Assembly (NCBI GenBank): GCA_963727955.1
Contig: CAVSII010000010.1
Location: forward strand, 186,001 to 250,000
Direction: 5' to 3'
DNA: 64,000 nucleotides
DNA from: Bog-756 sp963727955
GTDB lineage: Bacteria > Actinomycetota > Acidimicrobiia > Acidimicrobiales > RAAP-2
How positions within the stretch are numbered: position 1 is the stretch's first letter; each line of letters begins with the position of its first letter. Below the pieces are notes generated by a model that saw nothing but the letters and a program-made list of their open reading frames with translations, was not told the origin of the DNA and did not search any database. The position numbers and the translations under genes are program-made. Below, in pieces: positions 7,478-16,607 of the stretch.

Positions 7478-8493
7478 CGGGGTGATCCCTCCTTCGTCGA
7501 GGTGTCCCGGATTTCCGACTCCGCCTCACTTGGCCCGCCGTGCCCGTTGGGGCCGGCGGCCACGGCCGTCAAGTGGTCGATGACGGCGGCCCGCACGATG
7601 GGGGGCTCGAGCACTTCGGCGTGGTCGAGCAGATCGAGGACCCACAGCACGCAGGCTTCGGTGTCGGTCACCGACAGACCGATGACCACGCTGCCGTCGT
7701 CCCGGGCCTCGATGACCTTCTCCTCCCCCAGCTCGGCCACCACCCGCCCGGACTCGGTCGCGTCGATCAGGATCTCGACGGCGAGCTCCTCGCCGCCACC
7801 GAAGTGCCACGGCTCCCGACCGAAGGCCCGATCCACGTCGAAGTCGGAGGGGAGCTGGGCCGATGACGGCTCATCCACCTCGGGCGGACCGTCGAACCGG
7901 TCGATCCTGAAAGTTCGGGCCTCCCCCCTGTCGCGATCGAATCCGATGAGGTACCAGAACCCGTCTCGGAACCGGAGTCCGGCCACGTCCACCCGGCGCT
8001 GTTCGCCCCGGTAACCGAAGCGGACACCGGCCCGCTGGCGGATGGCGTCGAACACCAAAGGGAGCGCCGGCAGGCCGTCGATGGAGCGCAGATCGACCAG
8101 TGGCGGCGGGGCCGGACGGAGAGGCGACTCGGTACCTGTCCCCAGCTTCAGCAGAGCGTCATGACCTATAGGCTCGCCAAGGTGGACTCCGGCGACAGCC
8201 AAGTTCAAGGCGGCCTGCTCGTCGGGGGCCAACCCGAGTTCGGGCAGATAGTAGGAGTCGGGATCGACGCGGTAGCCGAGCTGGTCATCACCGCCGATGG
8301 GTACGACCAGCACCGGCACACCTTCGTCCCGCAACAGCCGCTTGTCCCTCTCGAAGGCCTGTCGGCGGGCTCCGTGGCCGGGCGGATACCCGGGCACCCG
8401 GTCGGCGATCTCCCGCAGGCTGAGCGGGCGCGGCGCGTCGAGCAGGACCAGAAGAAGGTCGGTGACCCGTTCGAGCCGGTCGAGGCGTGCCAT
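7474..8493 (-). CDS. pafB: PafB-like WYL-domain transcriptional regulator
   Basis: 339-residue partner of PafC: N-terminal HTH (MARLDRLERVTDLLLVLL, LREIADRVPGYP), then a WYL domain with VRFGYRGEQRRVDVAGL and FWYLIGFDRDRGEARTFRIDRF, and a C-terminal WCX region. The ATG at 8493 is chosen over a TTG nine bases upstream because a TAGATT -10 box (8501-8506 on the plus strand) ends seven bases before it, a leaderless layout. First gene of the two-gene pafB-pafC operon. Role inferred from mycobacterial PafBC. Confidence 0.82.
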   Translation of the reverse strand: MARLDRLERVTDLLLVLLDAPRPLSLREIADRVPGYPPGHGARRQAFERDKRLLRDEGVPVLVVPIGGDDQLGYRVDPDSYYLPELGLAPDEQAALNLAVAGVHLGEPIGHDALLKLGTGTESPLRPAPPPLVDLRSIDGLPALPLVFDAIRQRAGVRFGYRGEQRRVDVAGLRFRDGFWYLIGFDRDRGEARTFRIDRFDGPPEVDEPSSAQLPSDFDVDRAFGREPWHFGGGEELAVEILIDATESGRVVAELGEEKVIEARDDGSVVIGLSVTDTEACVLWVLDLLDHAEVLEPPIVRAAVIDHLTAVAAGPNGHGGPSEAESEIRDTSTKEGSPR

Positions 8494-8531
8494 CAGGGTC
8501 AATCTAGAGGGCGCAGCCAGCGGGGCCGAAC

Positions 8532-9491
8532 GTGACTGGCGGCCCGTACGCCTTCCATCTACATCCGGTGACCTGGGCGGTCCTGGCCGCCTGCATCACC
8601 CTGGTGCTGGTGGGCCACCGCCGCCTGCAGCACAGCGACAACCCACCCATTGCCTGGAGCCGGAAACAGAAGGTGACCTTCGCCGGCGCCTGCCTGGCGG
8701 CCGTGATAGCTCTGACCTGGCCGCTCAGCGATCTGGCGGCCCACTGGTCGCTGACCGCCCTGGTCGCCCAGAGGGTGATCCTGGTGCTGGTGGTGGCCCC
8801 GCTCATCCTCTTGGGCCTCCCCTATGACGTGATCCGTTGGCTGACCCGTCCGCCGGCCGTCGATGCCGTGCTGGTTCGGCTGCAGCGACCACCGGTGGCC
8901 ATCATCACCGTCACCATCGTCCTCATCGGCTCGATGACCCCGGCCATGGTGCGGGCCGAGTCGTCCTCCCCGTTGGCCCGCGGTCTGTTGGAGGTGGCCG
9001 TGCTGGGGGCCGGACTGGTCCTGTGGATTCCGGTGCTCGGCCGGATCCCGGGGATCCTGCGGCTCAAGCCGGTGGTGCGCTTCGGCTATCTGGTGGCCCA
9101 GGCGGTGGTCCCTGCCTTTCTCTCGTTCGTCTTCATCTTCTCGAGGCACCCGCTCTACGCCCAGTTCTCCCGGTCCCACGCCGCCATCGGCCTCCGTCCC
9201 CTCAACGACCAACAGGTGGCCGGGTTCGTGTCCAAGCTGAGCATGCTCTTCGTCCTGCTCATCGTGGGGGCGGTGGTGCTGGCCCGGGCCCCGAGGTCGG
9301 ACGAGGAATTCCCGGTCGACGAACCGCTGGTGTGGGCCGACGTCGAACGGCAGTTCGAACGGGCCGACCGGCGCGGACTGTCCGGTCCGGTCGAACAGTT
9401 GCCGTTGAGCGGTCCTTCCTCCGACCGCGACCTGTCCGACCGTGGCCGGGGTCGTTCCGAGCCGCCCGAGGGCGATCGGCCCGAGCCCTGA
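8532..9491 (+). CDS. CtaG/caa3-type cytochrome c oxidase assembly membrane protein
   Basis: 319-residue membrane protein with about seven hydrophobic segments (first near residues 10-27, last near 235-252) and a hydrophilic C-terminal tail of about 65 residues rich in Asp, Arg and Pro. The HLHPVTW start, PLSDLAAHWSLTALVAQ and the late segment pattern match the CtaG family of actinobacteria and Bacillus, linked to copper delivery or assembly of caa3 oxidase. No oxidase subunit gene is adjacent. The GTG start lies between divergent pafB and this gene. Confidence 0.75.
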   Translation: MTGGPYAFHLHPVTWAVLAACITLVLVGHRRLQHSDNPPIAWSRKQKVTFAGACLAAVIALTWPLSDLAAHWSLTALVAQRVILVLVVAPLILLGLPYDVIRWLTRPPAVDAVLVRLQRPPVAIITVTIVLIGSMTPAMVRAESSSPLARGLLEVAVLGAGLVLWIPVLGRIPGILRLKPVVRFGYLVAQAVVPAFLSFVFIFSRHPLYAQFSRSHAAIGLRPLNDQQVAGFVSKLSMLFVLLIVGAVVLARAPRSDEEFPVDEPLVWADVERQFERADRRGLSGPVEQLPLSGPSSDRDLSDRGRGRSEPPEGDRPEP

Positions 9492-9602
9492 GCCTTCACC
9501 CCGAGTCTCCTAGCGTGGCCGACGCCTCGGCACCCGCCCCTGGAAGAGGCGGCCATGTGTCGGTGTCCCGCCCCATCCGTTCGCGCCGACCCCTCCCGTT
9601 CG

Positions 9603-9608
9603 TAGCAT
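9603..9608 (+). promoter_or_regulatory. -10 box TAGCAT of a leaderless carboxyltransferase promoter
   Basis: TAGCAT fits TANNNT and ends six bases before the GTG start at 9615; no ribosome binding site lies between them. Confidence 0.45.
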
Positions 9609-9614
9609 GGGCCG

Positions 9615-10994
9615 GTGACTCTCGATGCCCCGGCCGCGCCCATCTACCGTCGCCGGGTCGGCGGGACGGTGAGGGCCGGCATCGAGGAGCTCGGTGGTCG
9701 CCCGGCCATGGTGGTGCGCACCGTGTCGACCCTGCACCGGGGTGCTCTGTCCATCGATGACGGCGAGACCATGCGGACGGCAGCGGCCTCGGCCCTGACC
9801 CTCAGGATTCCCATGGTCATGGTTCTGTCCTCGAGCGGTGCCGACGTGGCCGACGGGGTGGCCTCACTGAACGGTTGGGGGCGGGCGGCTCGCGCCCTGG
9901 CCGCCTGCTCGGGCATGGTGCCGGTCATCGTGGTGGTGACCGGCCCGGCACTGTCGGGGCCGGCCCTGCTGCTCGGACTGGCCGACCTGGTCATCATGAC
10001 CTCCGATGCCTTCGCCTTCGTGTCGGGTCCGGCCATGGTCGAGGACTTCACCGGCATACGCATCGGCATCCACCAGCTCGGGGGTACGGCCATGCACGCC
10101 CGCTCGAGCGGGCTGTGCGCCATCGAAGCCGCCTCCGAGGAGGAGGCGGTGGCCCACGTCGACCACCTGTTGGGCCTGCTGCCGGCCAACGCCGACGAGC
10201 TCACCCCGCCGGGACCCGACGGCCTGTTCGACGTGGAGACGGCGGGCGGTCTTCCCGTCGACGGCGAAGTGCTCGGGGCAATCATGCCGGAGCGGACAAC
10301 CAGTTCCTACGACGTGAGGCGGGTGGCGGCGGCACTGGCCGACGATCACGACGTGGCCGAGCTGTGGACACGGTGGTCCCCTCAACTGGTCACCGCCATC
10401 GGACGGATCGGAGGGCGGGCGGTCGGGTTCGTGGCCAACCAACCCCAGGCCCTGGCCGGCACGCTGGACATCGCCGCCTCGCAGAAGGGGGCCCGGTTCG
10501 TCCGGTTCTGCGACGCCTTCAACCTGCCTCTGGTCACACTGGTGGACACACCTGGCTTCCTGCCCGGGAAGGACCTCGAATGGCGGGGCATGATCCGCCA
10601 CGGGGCCGAGCTGGCCTTCGCCTACGCCGAGGCCACCGTGCCCCGGGTGTGCGTCATCCTGCGCAAGGCCTTCGGGGGGGCATACATCGTCATGGACTCG
10701 AAGGGGCTGGGAAACGACCTGTGCTTCGCCTGGCCCGGCGCCGAAATCGCAGTGATGGGGGCGGAGGGGGCGGTGCAGATCCTCAACCGCGGGGCCTCGC
10801 TCGAGGAGCAGGAGACCCTGCGGGCCCAGTACGGCGAGCGCTTCCTCACCCCGTGGCAGGCGGCCGAGCGCGGCTTCGTCGACGCCGTCATCGACCCCGA
10901 GGACACCCGGGCGGTGGTGGCAGAAGCGCTGCGGACGCTGGAGACGGCCCGGGAGATGCTGCCCGGTCGCAAGCACACGGTGGGGCCGCTGTAG
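9615..10994 (+). CDS. Acyl-CoA carboxylase carboxyltransferase subunit (AccD/PccB type)
   Basis: 459-residue biotin-dependent carboxyltransferase with two crotonase-fold halves. The N-terminal half has the oxyanion-hole region IGIHQLGGTAMHARSSG; the C-terminal half has DTPGFLPGKDLEWRGMIRHGAEL and LRKAFGGAYIVMDSKGLG, matching propionyl/acetyl-CoA carboxylase beta subunits. It would transfer CO2 from carboxybiotin to a short acyl-CoA. No biotin carboxylase or BCCP gene is adjacent. At about 460 residues it is shorter than the usual 500-540, mainly through a short N terminus. Confidence 0.85.
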   Translation: MTLDAPAAPIYRRRVGGTVRAGIEELGGRPAMVVRTVSTLHRGALSIDDGETMRTAAASALTLRIPMVMVLSSSGADVADGVASLNGWGRAARALAACSGMVPVIVVVTGPALSGPALLLGLADLVIMTSDAFAFVSGPAMVEDFTGIRIGIHQLGGTAMHARSSGLCAIEAASEEEAVAHVDHLLGLLPANADELTPPGPDGLFDVETAGGLPVDGEVLGAIMPERTTSSYDVRRVAAALADDHDVAELWTRWSPQLVTAIGRIGGRAVGFVANQPQALAGTLDIAASQKGARFVRFCDAFNLPLVTLVDTPGFLPGKDLEWRGMIRHGAELAFAYAEATVPRVCVILRKAFGGAYIVMDSKGLGNDLCFAWPGAEIAVMGAEGAVQILNRGASLEEQETLRAQYGERFLTPWQAAERGFVDAVIDPEDTRAVVAEALRTLETAREMLPGRKHTVGPL

Positions 10995-11027
10995 CGGAGC
11001 GGTACCCTCCCGGTTTTCCGCCGAAAC

Positions 11028-12461
11028 CTACGGAGCTGGCTCGAGGCTCACCTGCGGCCCGGTCTCCGCGTCATATCCCCGACCGAAACGGACGGGATCC
11101 GTCCCGTTTCTCGAGGAGGGGCGGAGGGTCTCCGTTTCGGGATACCCGATGGCCAACACGGCCGAGAGCCCGACTACCACCGGCACCCACCACACCCACG
11201 GACTGAAGTGGAGGTAGGCGTAGACCGATGTGGCGATGGCGATGGCAACTGCGCCGCCGAACCTCGGACGGTTGGTCCGGGCCACCAGGACCAGGGCAAG
11301 AACCAGCGGGGGTGCGAGGTAGTAGGGGCACATGACAGCCTCGAAGAAGCAGCGCGCCGCCAGAATGGTGGCCGCCAGCCACAGCAGCCTGAGCGGTGCC
11401 TGTGGACGCCGCCAGACAAAGAGACCAGCGAGAACCGCCACGATCAAATACAGCGTGCGCCCCGGCCCTGCAGCGACGATCACCAAGTGTTGCGCCGTGG
11501 GGCCAATGAGAGCTACCTGGCCGTGGTGAGAGACGAAGGAGGCCTTTCCGCTCACCGTGTTCCCAGCTGAAAGTCTCGGAGCCAGAGCCAGCCAAGGAGT
11601 CGGATGATCCACTGATGGATAGGTCGGTTGCTGCACTAGGCCGCGGTAGGTGCCGCTGGCGTTGCCGACAAGTGCCAGGGCGACCAGTACCACCGAAAGA
11701 ACAGATGAGCGGACGGCAACCAACATCCGTTGACCTGAAGGAGACGACCCCAACACCAAAGGAAGTAGCAACGCCACCAGGGGTTGCATGAGGATCCCGA
11801 GACCCAACAGCCACCCACACTTGGACCACTTCCCGTCGAGCAGCGCGATCAGTGCGTAGAGGCAAAAGGTCATAGCGACAGCATCTTCGGCATGTCCCCA
11901 CACAGCCGCCACTGGGAACACGATGGCGGCGATGACAAAACAGAGAACTATTTGCCGTCCTCGACCGACGTCCAGCCGCTCGCCCAACGCATCTGTGGCA
12001 AAGACCACCGTACTAGCCAGGATGAGCTCTGCCGGCTGCAGAATGAGTGCCGCCGTCGGATGGGAAAGGAAGATTGGGTTCACCGATTCGGTCAGACCGA
12101 AGTGGCCGGACACCATGGCCACAGGGGCCAAAACAATTTCCAGGCCCGGCAACGTATTGACGCCGGTTCCTGGGCCGTACACGCCACCGATGTATCCCCA
12201 ACCTACGTAGTGGGCACCCCGGAAAACCCCCCAGACATCTCCCGGTGTGACCCAGATGCTCATGTGGTAGACGATGGGATCCCAGGCGAACATGTAGACC
12301 ATGCCGACCAGTGTGACGGCGGTGGTGGCGATCACCGCCCACCGGCGACGAGCCAGACGTTCACCTAAAGATGGCCGTGCCTCCTGATCCGGGACCTGCT
12401 GGTCATCTCGTGCATGGCTGACGTCAGAGGGAGCGAACTGGGGCAGGGCTGACAATGTCAT
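11028..12461 (-). CDS. Polytopic membrane protein, possible GT-C glycosyltransferase
   Basis: 477 residues from the ATG at 12461. After a hydrophilic N-terminal 40 residues there are about ten hydrophobic segments, beginning with AVIATTAVTLVGMVYMF. A periplasmic-looking loop with VTPGDVWGVFRGAHYVGWG follows the first segment, and the motif WGHAEDAVAM is followed by WLLGLGILMQPLVALLLPLV. This layout recalls GT-C/GT-87 polyprenyl-phosphate mannosyltransferases, but no diagnostic DXD loop is clear, so the function stays open. It lies downstream of the pilin gene on the same strand, separated by a strong hairpin. Confidence 0.65.
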   Translation of the reverse strand: MTLSALPQFAPSDVSHARDDQQVPDQEARPSLGERLARRRWAVIATTAVTLVGMVYMFAWDPIVYHMSIWVTPGDVWGVFRGAHYVGWGYIGGVYGPGTGVNTLPGLEIVLAPVAMVSGHFGLTESVNPIFLSHPTAALILQPAELILASTVVFATDALGERLDVGRGRQIVLCFVIAAIVFPVAAVWGHAEDAVAMTFCLYALIALLDGKWSKCGWLLGLGILMQPLVALLLPLVLGSSPSGQRMLVAVRSSVLSVVLVALALVGNASGTYRGLVQQPTYPSVDHPTPWLALAPRLSAGNTVSGKASFVSHHGQVALIGPTAQHLVIVAAGPGRTLYLIVAVLAGLFVWRRPQAPLRLLWLAATILAARCFFEAVMCPYYLAPPLVLALVLVARTNRPRFGGAVAIAIATSVYAYLHFSPWVWWVPVVVGLSAVLAIGYPETETLRPSSRNGTDPVRFGRGYDAETGPQVSLEPAP

Positions 12462-12539
12462 GCGACTTGCGCCTTTCCATCGGCAAGACAGCGGGTGGCG
12501 TCCATCAGTTCCCACATCACGCTCGGCGTCCGCCAAGCG

Positions 12540-12571
12540 AAGTGTCCCCCTTCCGGGGAAGGGGGACACTT
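12540..12571. terminator. Hairpin terminator downstream of the pilin gene
   Basis: AAGTGTCCCCCTTCC pairs perfectly with GGAAGGGGGACACTT around a two-base centre, giving a stem of at least 14 bp. It lies just past the pilin stop (12623) and before the next minus-strand gene, so it should end or process the abundant pilin mRNA. There is no U-tract. Confidence 0.65.
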
Positions 12572-12622
12572 ACGCTCAACGCTCAACTGCTCAGCGGGAG
12601 ACCACTCCCAGAGCAGTCTCTA

Positions 12623-13267
12623 CTACGCTGCCGGTGCCGACTGGAAGCCCTGCTGTCCAGCTTGGACATTGTTCCAGCTGGTCGCACTCCCAGCACTGTC
12701 AGCGGTGCACTTAGTGGCGCTTGAACCGCCGACATTGGTGGATCCGTAGAACGTACCGGGCTTAAGAGTGTCCACGGCGCCAGTCGGAGGAGGCTGCGTA
12801 GCGCCTTCCCATGACGGAGGCGTAGCGGCCCCAGTCTCGTCCACCTCGTTGTCGATGACATACCAGCACGTGTTGGTCTTTGCCAACGCAGCCAGAACCA
12901 CGGCATTCCCATCCGCAGCGACATCCACGCTGATGGTGCCCGAACTGCCGGAGGCGCCGGTCGTCCACGAGATGCTCGGTTCCTGGGTGCTGATGGACCC
13001 AACCAGAGTCGCGGCGGAAGTACCGAATGTCTGACTGTTCGAGTTGTAGAAGCTCTTCACGTTGGTCAGAGCCGTGTTCAGGTTGGACTGAGCCGCCCGG
13101 TCATTGGCCGATCCCGAGACTCCAAGGAACGTCGGAATGGCAATGGCCAGCAGGATGGCCATGATCAACAGGACCACCATGAGCTCGATGAGAGTGAATC
13201 CGGCATCTGCGCCGACTTCTCCCTTGACGGCGCGCCTTTCATTAAGGCGCTTGATCAGATATGACAT
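12623..13267 (-). CDS. pilA: Type IVa major pilin (prepilin)
   Basis: 214-residue prepilin. A 23-residue basic leader ends in Gly23, followed by the N-methylation/cleavage motif FTLIELMVVLLIMAILLAIA with the conserved Glu at mature position 5 and one long hydrophobic helix. The C-terminal domain is Ser/Gly/Thr/Ala-rich with a likely disulfide pair (the CWYVIDNE cysteine and the KCTAD cysteine), like a D-region. GAGGAGG sits before the ATG. It is separated from pilC by about 400 bp and followed by a strong hairpin, as expected for a highly expressed separate transcript. It would be cleaved by a prepilin peptidase and polymerised by PilB/PilC. Confidence 0.92.
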   Translation of the reverse strand: MSYLIKRLNERRAVKGEVGADAGFTLIELMVVLLIMAILLAIAIPTFLGVSGSANDRAAQSNLNTALTNVKSFYNSNSQTFGTSAATLVGSISTQEPSISWTTGASGSSGTISVDVAADGNAVVLAALAKTNTCWYVIDNEVDETGAATPPSWEGATQPPPTGAVDTLKPGTFYGSTNVGGSSATKCTADSAGSATSWNNVQAGQQGFQSAPAA

Positions 13268-13669
13268 TTGTTGCCTCCTCGTTGTTATTGATGCATCAAT
13301 AGACGGACATCTACCGATATCCGATGTTGCTATCGTCCTGCTTCAGGCGGTTCTTTAGGAAATTGACAATTACTCCCAATGATCGCTGTCAGAGGACGAC
13401 ATCTTCACGCCGTTAGGCGTAGAGCGGTAGGGTTGCTCAGCTCGCATGGCTGGCCGATAACCGGCTGAACGCCACCGAGAATCGTTGATATAACATAAAA
13501 TGTCCGCCTTTCGACGCGCCGATGTTCGAAGAACAAGACAGGTCGAGTGCCCCTCGTCGTCTTGAATCATCTATAAAAGGTGATCTTAAACTCTTTCGTA
13601 ACCTTATCGTTGTATTTGCACTTTTTGCAAGAGGCGATTCATGAAATCACATTGCCTTTTGTCGGGCGA
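13268..13669. other. AT-richer intergenic region between pilA and pilC (402 bp)
   Basis: No gene is supported here. The stretch is clearly lower in GC than its neighbours, contains the 14-bp palindrome near the pilin start, and must hold the pilin promoter (minus strand). A TTGTCA on the minus strand at about 13360 is a possible -35 element, but no convincing -10 follows at the right spacing. Confidence 0.5.
13287..13300. promoter_or_regulatory. 14-bp perfect palindrome upstream of the pilin start
   Basis: ATTGATGCATCAAT is a perfect inverted repeat 20-33 bases before the pilin ATG, just ahead of its ribosome binding site. It could be an operator or a leader hairpin; no protein is known to bind it. 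Confidence 0.35.
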
Positions 13670-14908
13670 TTAATTTCCTCCGGCGGGAACCAGCTTGATG
13701 TAGTCGAACATCGGCAGGTAGAGGGAGATGACCATCGCACCGACCATCACACCCATGCACACTGTGAGCATCGGCTCGAGCAGCGCGGTCAGGTTGTTGA
13801 CCGTCACCTCGACCTCCTGATCGTAGAACTCACCGACTTTCTTGAGCATCCCGTCCAAGTCACCTGTCTGTTCACCGACTTCGATCATCTGGACCACCAA
13901 GGGCGGAATGACATCCTCGTGCTCTCGAAGGGGATCGGCCAGTGGCCTGCCCTCGCGCACGCCCTTCTTGGCCTCGAGGAGCACATCACCCACAGTGCGG
14001 TTGCCAGCGGTGTCGGCCCCGATATCCAATGACTCGAGGATCGGTACTCCGGAGGCAACGAGCGAAGCCAAGGTGCCGGTCATCCGAGCCAGTGCCACCT
14101 TGTGGAACAGCGGTCCGAATACCGGCGGCTTGAGTATCAATCGGTCCCACTTCCGCCGTCCCTCTTCTGTGGTGATCCACCGGCGGAGGATCACAACGCC
14201 AATAATGACCGCGGCAATGATGACGAGCGACCACACGCTGGTGATGATCTTCGAGATCTCAACGACGATTCTGGTGGGTAACGGGAGCTTTCCGCCCAGC
14301 GACGAGAACAGCTTTCCGAAAATCGGAACGATGAACACGATCATCGCTGCGAAGATCACGAGCATCACGCTGAAGACGACCGCCGGGTAGGTCATGGCCG
14401 AGCGGATGGTGCGATTGAGCTGCGCCTGCTTCTCGATGGTGTCGGCCAAACTTCCCAGGACCTCGTCGAGGTTCCCGCCGGCTTCTCCTGCCTGAACCAA
14501 AGTGCAGAAGAGATTGGAGAAAATCTTAGGGTGCTTGGCACAGGCCGCGGAAAGCGAAGAGCCGTGCTCGAGGTCGAGGCGAACGTCGGCTATAACGCGG
14601 GCCAACGTGGGATTCTCGCTCTGACCGGCCAGAATTCCGAGTGACCGGACAACCGACAAGCCCGAGTCGACCATCGTCGAGAGTTGCCTGGTGAACACGG
14701 CAACCTCGCGCAGTCTCACGCGATCGGAAAAGCCGGGGATCTTGATTTCCGTCTTGAGATTGACGGCCGATTTCGGGGTTACCGAAATGGGCATGTAGCC
14801 CATCTCGCGAAGGCGGCGCACGACCAGGGCCATGTTGTCCCCATCGAGCTGTCCTTCGACCAGGCTTCCCGACCGGTCTCGCACCTTATAGTCAAATGTC
14901 AGTGCCAC
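13670..14908 (-). CDS. pilC: PilC, type IV pilus inner-membrane platform protein
   Basis: 412-residue platform protein with two tandem T2SSF domains (about 70-193 and 275-395). Three hydrophobic segments are visible: VFSVMLVIFAAMIVFIVPIF, SVWSLVIIAAVIIGVVIL and the C-terminal MLTVCMGVMVGAMVISLYLP. Family hallmarks include FTRQLSTMVDSGLSVVRSL, QAGEAGGNLDEVL and IEVGEQTGDLDGML. It links the PilB/PilT motors to pilin assembly. Last gene of the pilB-pilT-pilC run on this strand; the gap from pilT is about 40 bases. Confidence 0.93.
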   Translation of the reverse strand: MALTFDYKVRDRSGSLVEGQLDGDNMALVVRRLREMGYMPISVTPKSAVNLKTEIKIPGFSDRVRLREVAVFTRQLSTMVDSGLSVVRSLGILAGQSENPTLARVIADVRLDLEHGSSLSAACAKHPKIFSNLFCTLVQAGEAGGNLDEVLGSLADTIEKQAQLNRTIRSAMTYPAVVFSVMLVIFAAMIVFIVPIFGKLFSSLGGKLPLPTRIVVEISKIITSVWSLVIIAAVIIGVVILRRWITTEEGRRKWDRLILKPPVFGPLFHKVALARMTGTLASLVASGVPILESLDIGADTAGNRTVGDVLLEAKKGVREGRPLADPLREHEDVIPPLVVQMIEVGEQTGDLDGMLKKVGEFYDQEVEVTVNNLTALLEPMLTVCMGVMVGAMVISLYLPMFDYIKLVPAGGN

Positions 14909-14945
14909 TGTGCCCCGCTTCGTGGATCATGAATGAGTATTGGCA

Positions 14946-16607
14946 TTAGATCGTGCTGAGGTGATTGCGTAGGTCTTCCTGGTTCGACGACCGGTCGTAA
15001 GCGATGCTTTCGGAGATACGACCTTCCTTGACCAGCTGAGCCAGGCCTTGATCCATGGTCTGCATCCCATAGGAGCCGCCCACCTGCATCAACGAATAGA
15101 TCTGGTGGGTCTTGGACTGACGAATCAGATTACGGATAGCGGACGTGCACATCAGGACCTCCGAGCAGGGGACCCGGCCCGTTCCCTCCGAATTGACGAT
15201 CAGCTGCTGGGTGACCACGCCTTCGAGAGTCGCGGCCAGCATCACCCTGATCTGTTCTTGTTGGTTGGTGGGAAACACATCGATGACCCGGTCGATCGTC
15301 TGCGGACAGTCCTGGGTATGAAGTGTCCCGAACACAAGGTGCCCCGTTTCGGCCGCAGTCAAGGCCATCGAGATGGTCTCGAGGTCGCGGAGCTCACCCA
15401 CCAGAATCACGTCTGGATCCTGGCGGAGCACCCTGCGGAGAGCTTCGGAGAACGAATCGGTGTCTTCTCCGATCTCCCGCTGAGTGATGATCGACCGTTT
15501 GTGATCGTGAAGGAATTCGATGGGGTCCTCGACCGTGACGATATGAAGTGGCTTGGTCCGATTGATGATGTCGACCAGCGACGCCAGAGTGGTCGATTTG
15601 CCCGAGCCCGTAGGGCCGGTGACCAGAACCAACCCCCGTCGAAGGTCGGTGAAACCTTTGATGGCATCGGGGAGGCCGAGGGAATCGAATTCGGGCATCT
15701 CGTGGGGAATCGGGCGGAGCGCGACCGCGATCGTTCCACGTTGCAAAGAGACGTTCACCCGGAACCGGCCGACACCGGCGATTGAGTGCGATGTGTCCAA
15801 TTCGTGTTCTGCCTCAAAACGCTCACGCTGGGAGGCCGGAAGAATTCCGAAGATCATTTCCCGAATGGTCTCGTGGTCCAGCGGAGGACAGCCCTCGATC
15901 GGACGAATGGCCCCATGGAGCCGGATTGTCCCAGGCATTGACGCCGTCAGGTGCAAATCCGACGCGCCAACGGTCACTGCATACCGGAGTAGGTCGTCGA
16001 CGTGAAGCGGAATGCTGCCGTCTGTTACAGAAGCCGGAATTCCAGTTTGCAAAAGCGATTCGACCGTCGGCCCATCGGAGTTGGAAGAGTGATTACCCTC
16101 ACCCTGGGAATGGTCGGCCAGAGGTGAATCCGGCGCTGGTCCCGGAATCGGGCCAGTCTCCTCCTCACCCACCAGATGCGAGATCAGCACCGGATCGGCC
16201 AGTACTGGATTGACACGGTGTCCAATACGAGAGGCGAGCGCGTCGACCTCGTGAGCCGTCGGGGGTTCAGCGAAGGCGACGACGAGGACGTTGCCTTCGA
16301 ATTGGAGCGGCACAGCCCTGAATTCGAGGCGAACATTTTCGGGCATGGCCGCCGAAGCGTCGGAGTTCTCCGTAACAGCAGTCAGATCGATGGCCGGCAG
16401 CTGGGCCAGATGGGCCAGCGCACCGACCACCACGCCCGGAACGGCGAGGTTCCTGCCAATCAGCAATTCTGCAAGGGTTTGGCCATTGGCACGTGCTTCG
16501 GCCAGTAGCGGTGCGAGATTGGCTTCCGTCTCGTATCCGCCCTGGACCAGCGCCTGGGCCAGACGCGTCGACCACTCGACTTCGGTATCTGCGTTGATCG
16601 CGCTCAT
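14946..16607 (-). CDS. pilT: PilT retraction ATPase with N-terminal MshEN-type domain
   Basis: 553-residue hexameric secretion ATPase. Residues 10-148 form a T2SSE-N/MshEN-like domain, normally a feature of PilB-type motors and often a c-di-GMP receptor; a low-complexity linker follows (150-195). The PilT core starts with DLLRYAVTVGASDLHLTASMPG, Walker A is GPTGSGKS at 331-338, and the His box is GHLVFGTLHTQD. The PilT-specific AIRNLIRQSK motif is present, which supports retraction. About 200 residues longer than ordinary PilT. Its ATG overlaps the pilB stop by four bases, so the two motors are translationally coupled. Confidence 0.9.
   Translation of the reverse strand: MSAINADTEVEWSTRLAQALVQGGYETEANLAPLLAEARANGQTLAELLIGRNLAVPGVVVGALAHLAQLPAIDLTAVTENSDASAAMPENVRLEFRAVPLQFEGNVLVVAFAEPPTAHEVDALASRIGHRVNPVLADPVLISHLVGEEETGPIPGPAPDSPLADHSQGEGNHSSNSDGPTVESLLQTGIPASVTDGSIPLHVDDLLRYAVTVGASDLHLTASMPGTIRLHGAIRPIEGCPPLDHETIREMIFGILPASQRERFEAEHELDTSHSIAGVGRFRVNVSLQRGTIAVALRPIPHEMPEFDSLGLPDAIKGFTDLRRGLVLVTGPTGSGKSTTLASLVDIINRTKPLHIVTVEDPIEFLHDHKRSIITQREIGEDTDSFSEALRRVLRQDPDVILVGELRDLETISMALTAAETGHLVFGTLHTQDCPQTIDRVIDVFPTNQQEQIRVMLAATLEGVVTQQLIVNSEGTGRVPCSEVLMCTSAIRNLIRQSKTHQIYSLMQVGGSYGMQTMDQGLAQLVKEGRISESIAYDRSSNQEDLRNHLSTI

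Noticed and set aside
6269..8014. Long plus-strand open frame of 581 codons
   Set aside because: It lies antisense to the pafB/pafC genes and the start of the relaxase gene; its translation is low-complexity and has no family motif, while the minus strand encodes clear WYL proteins.
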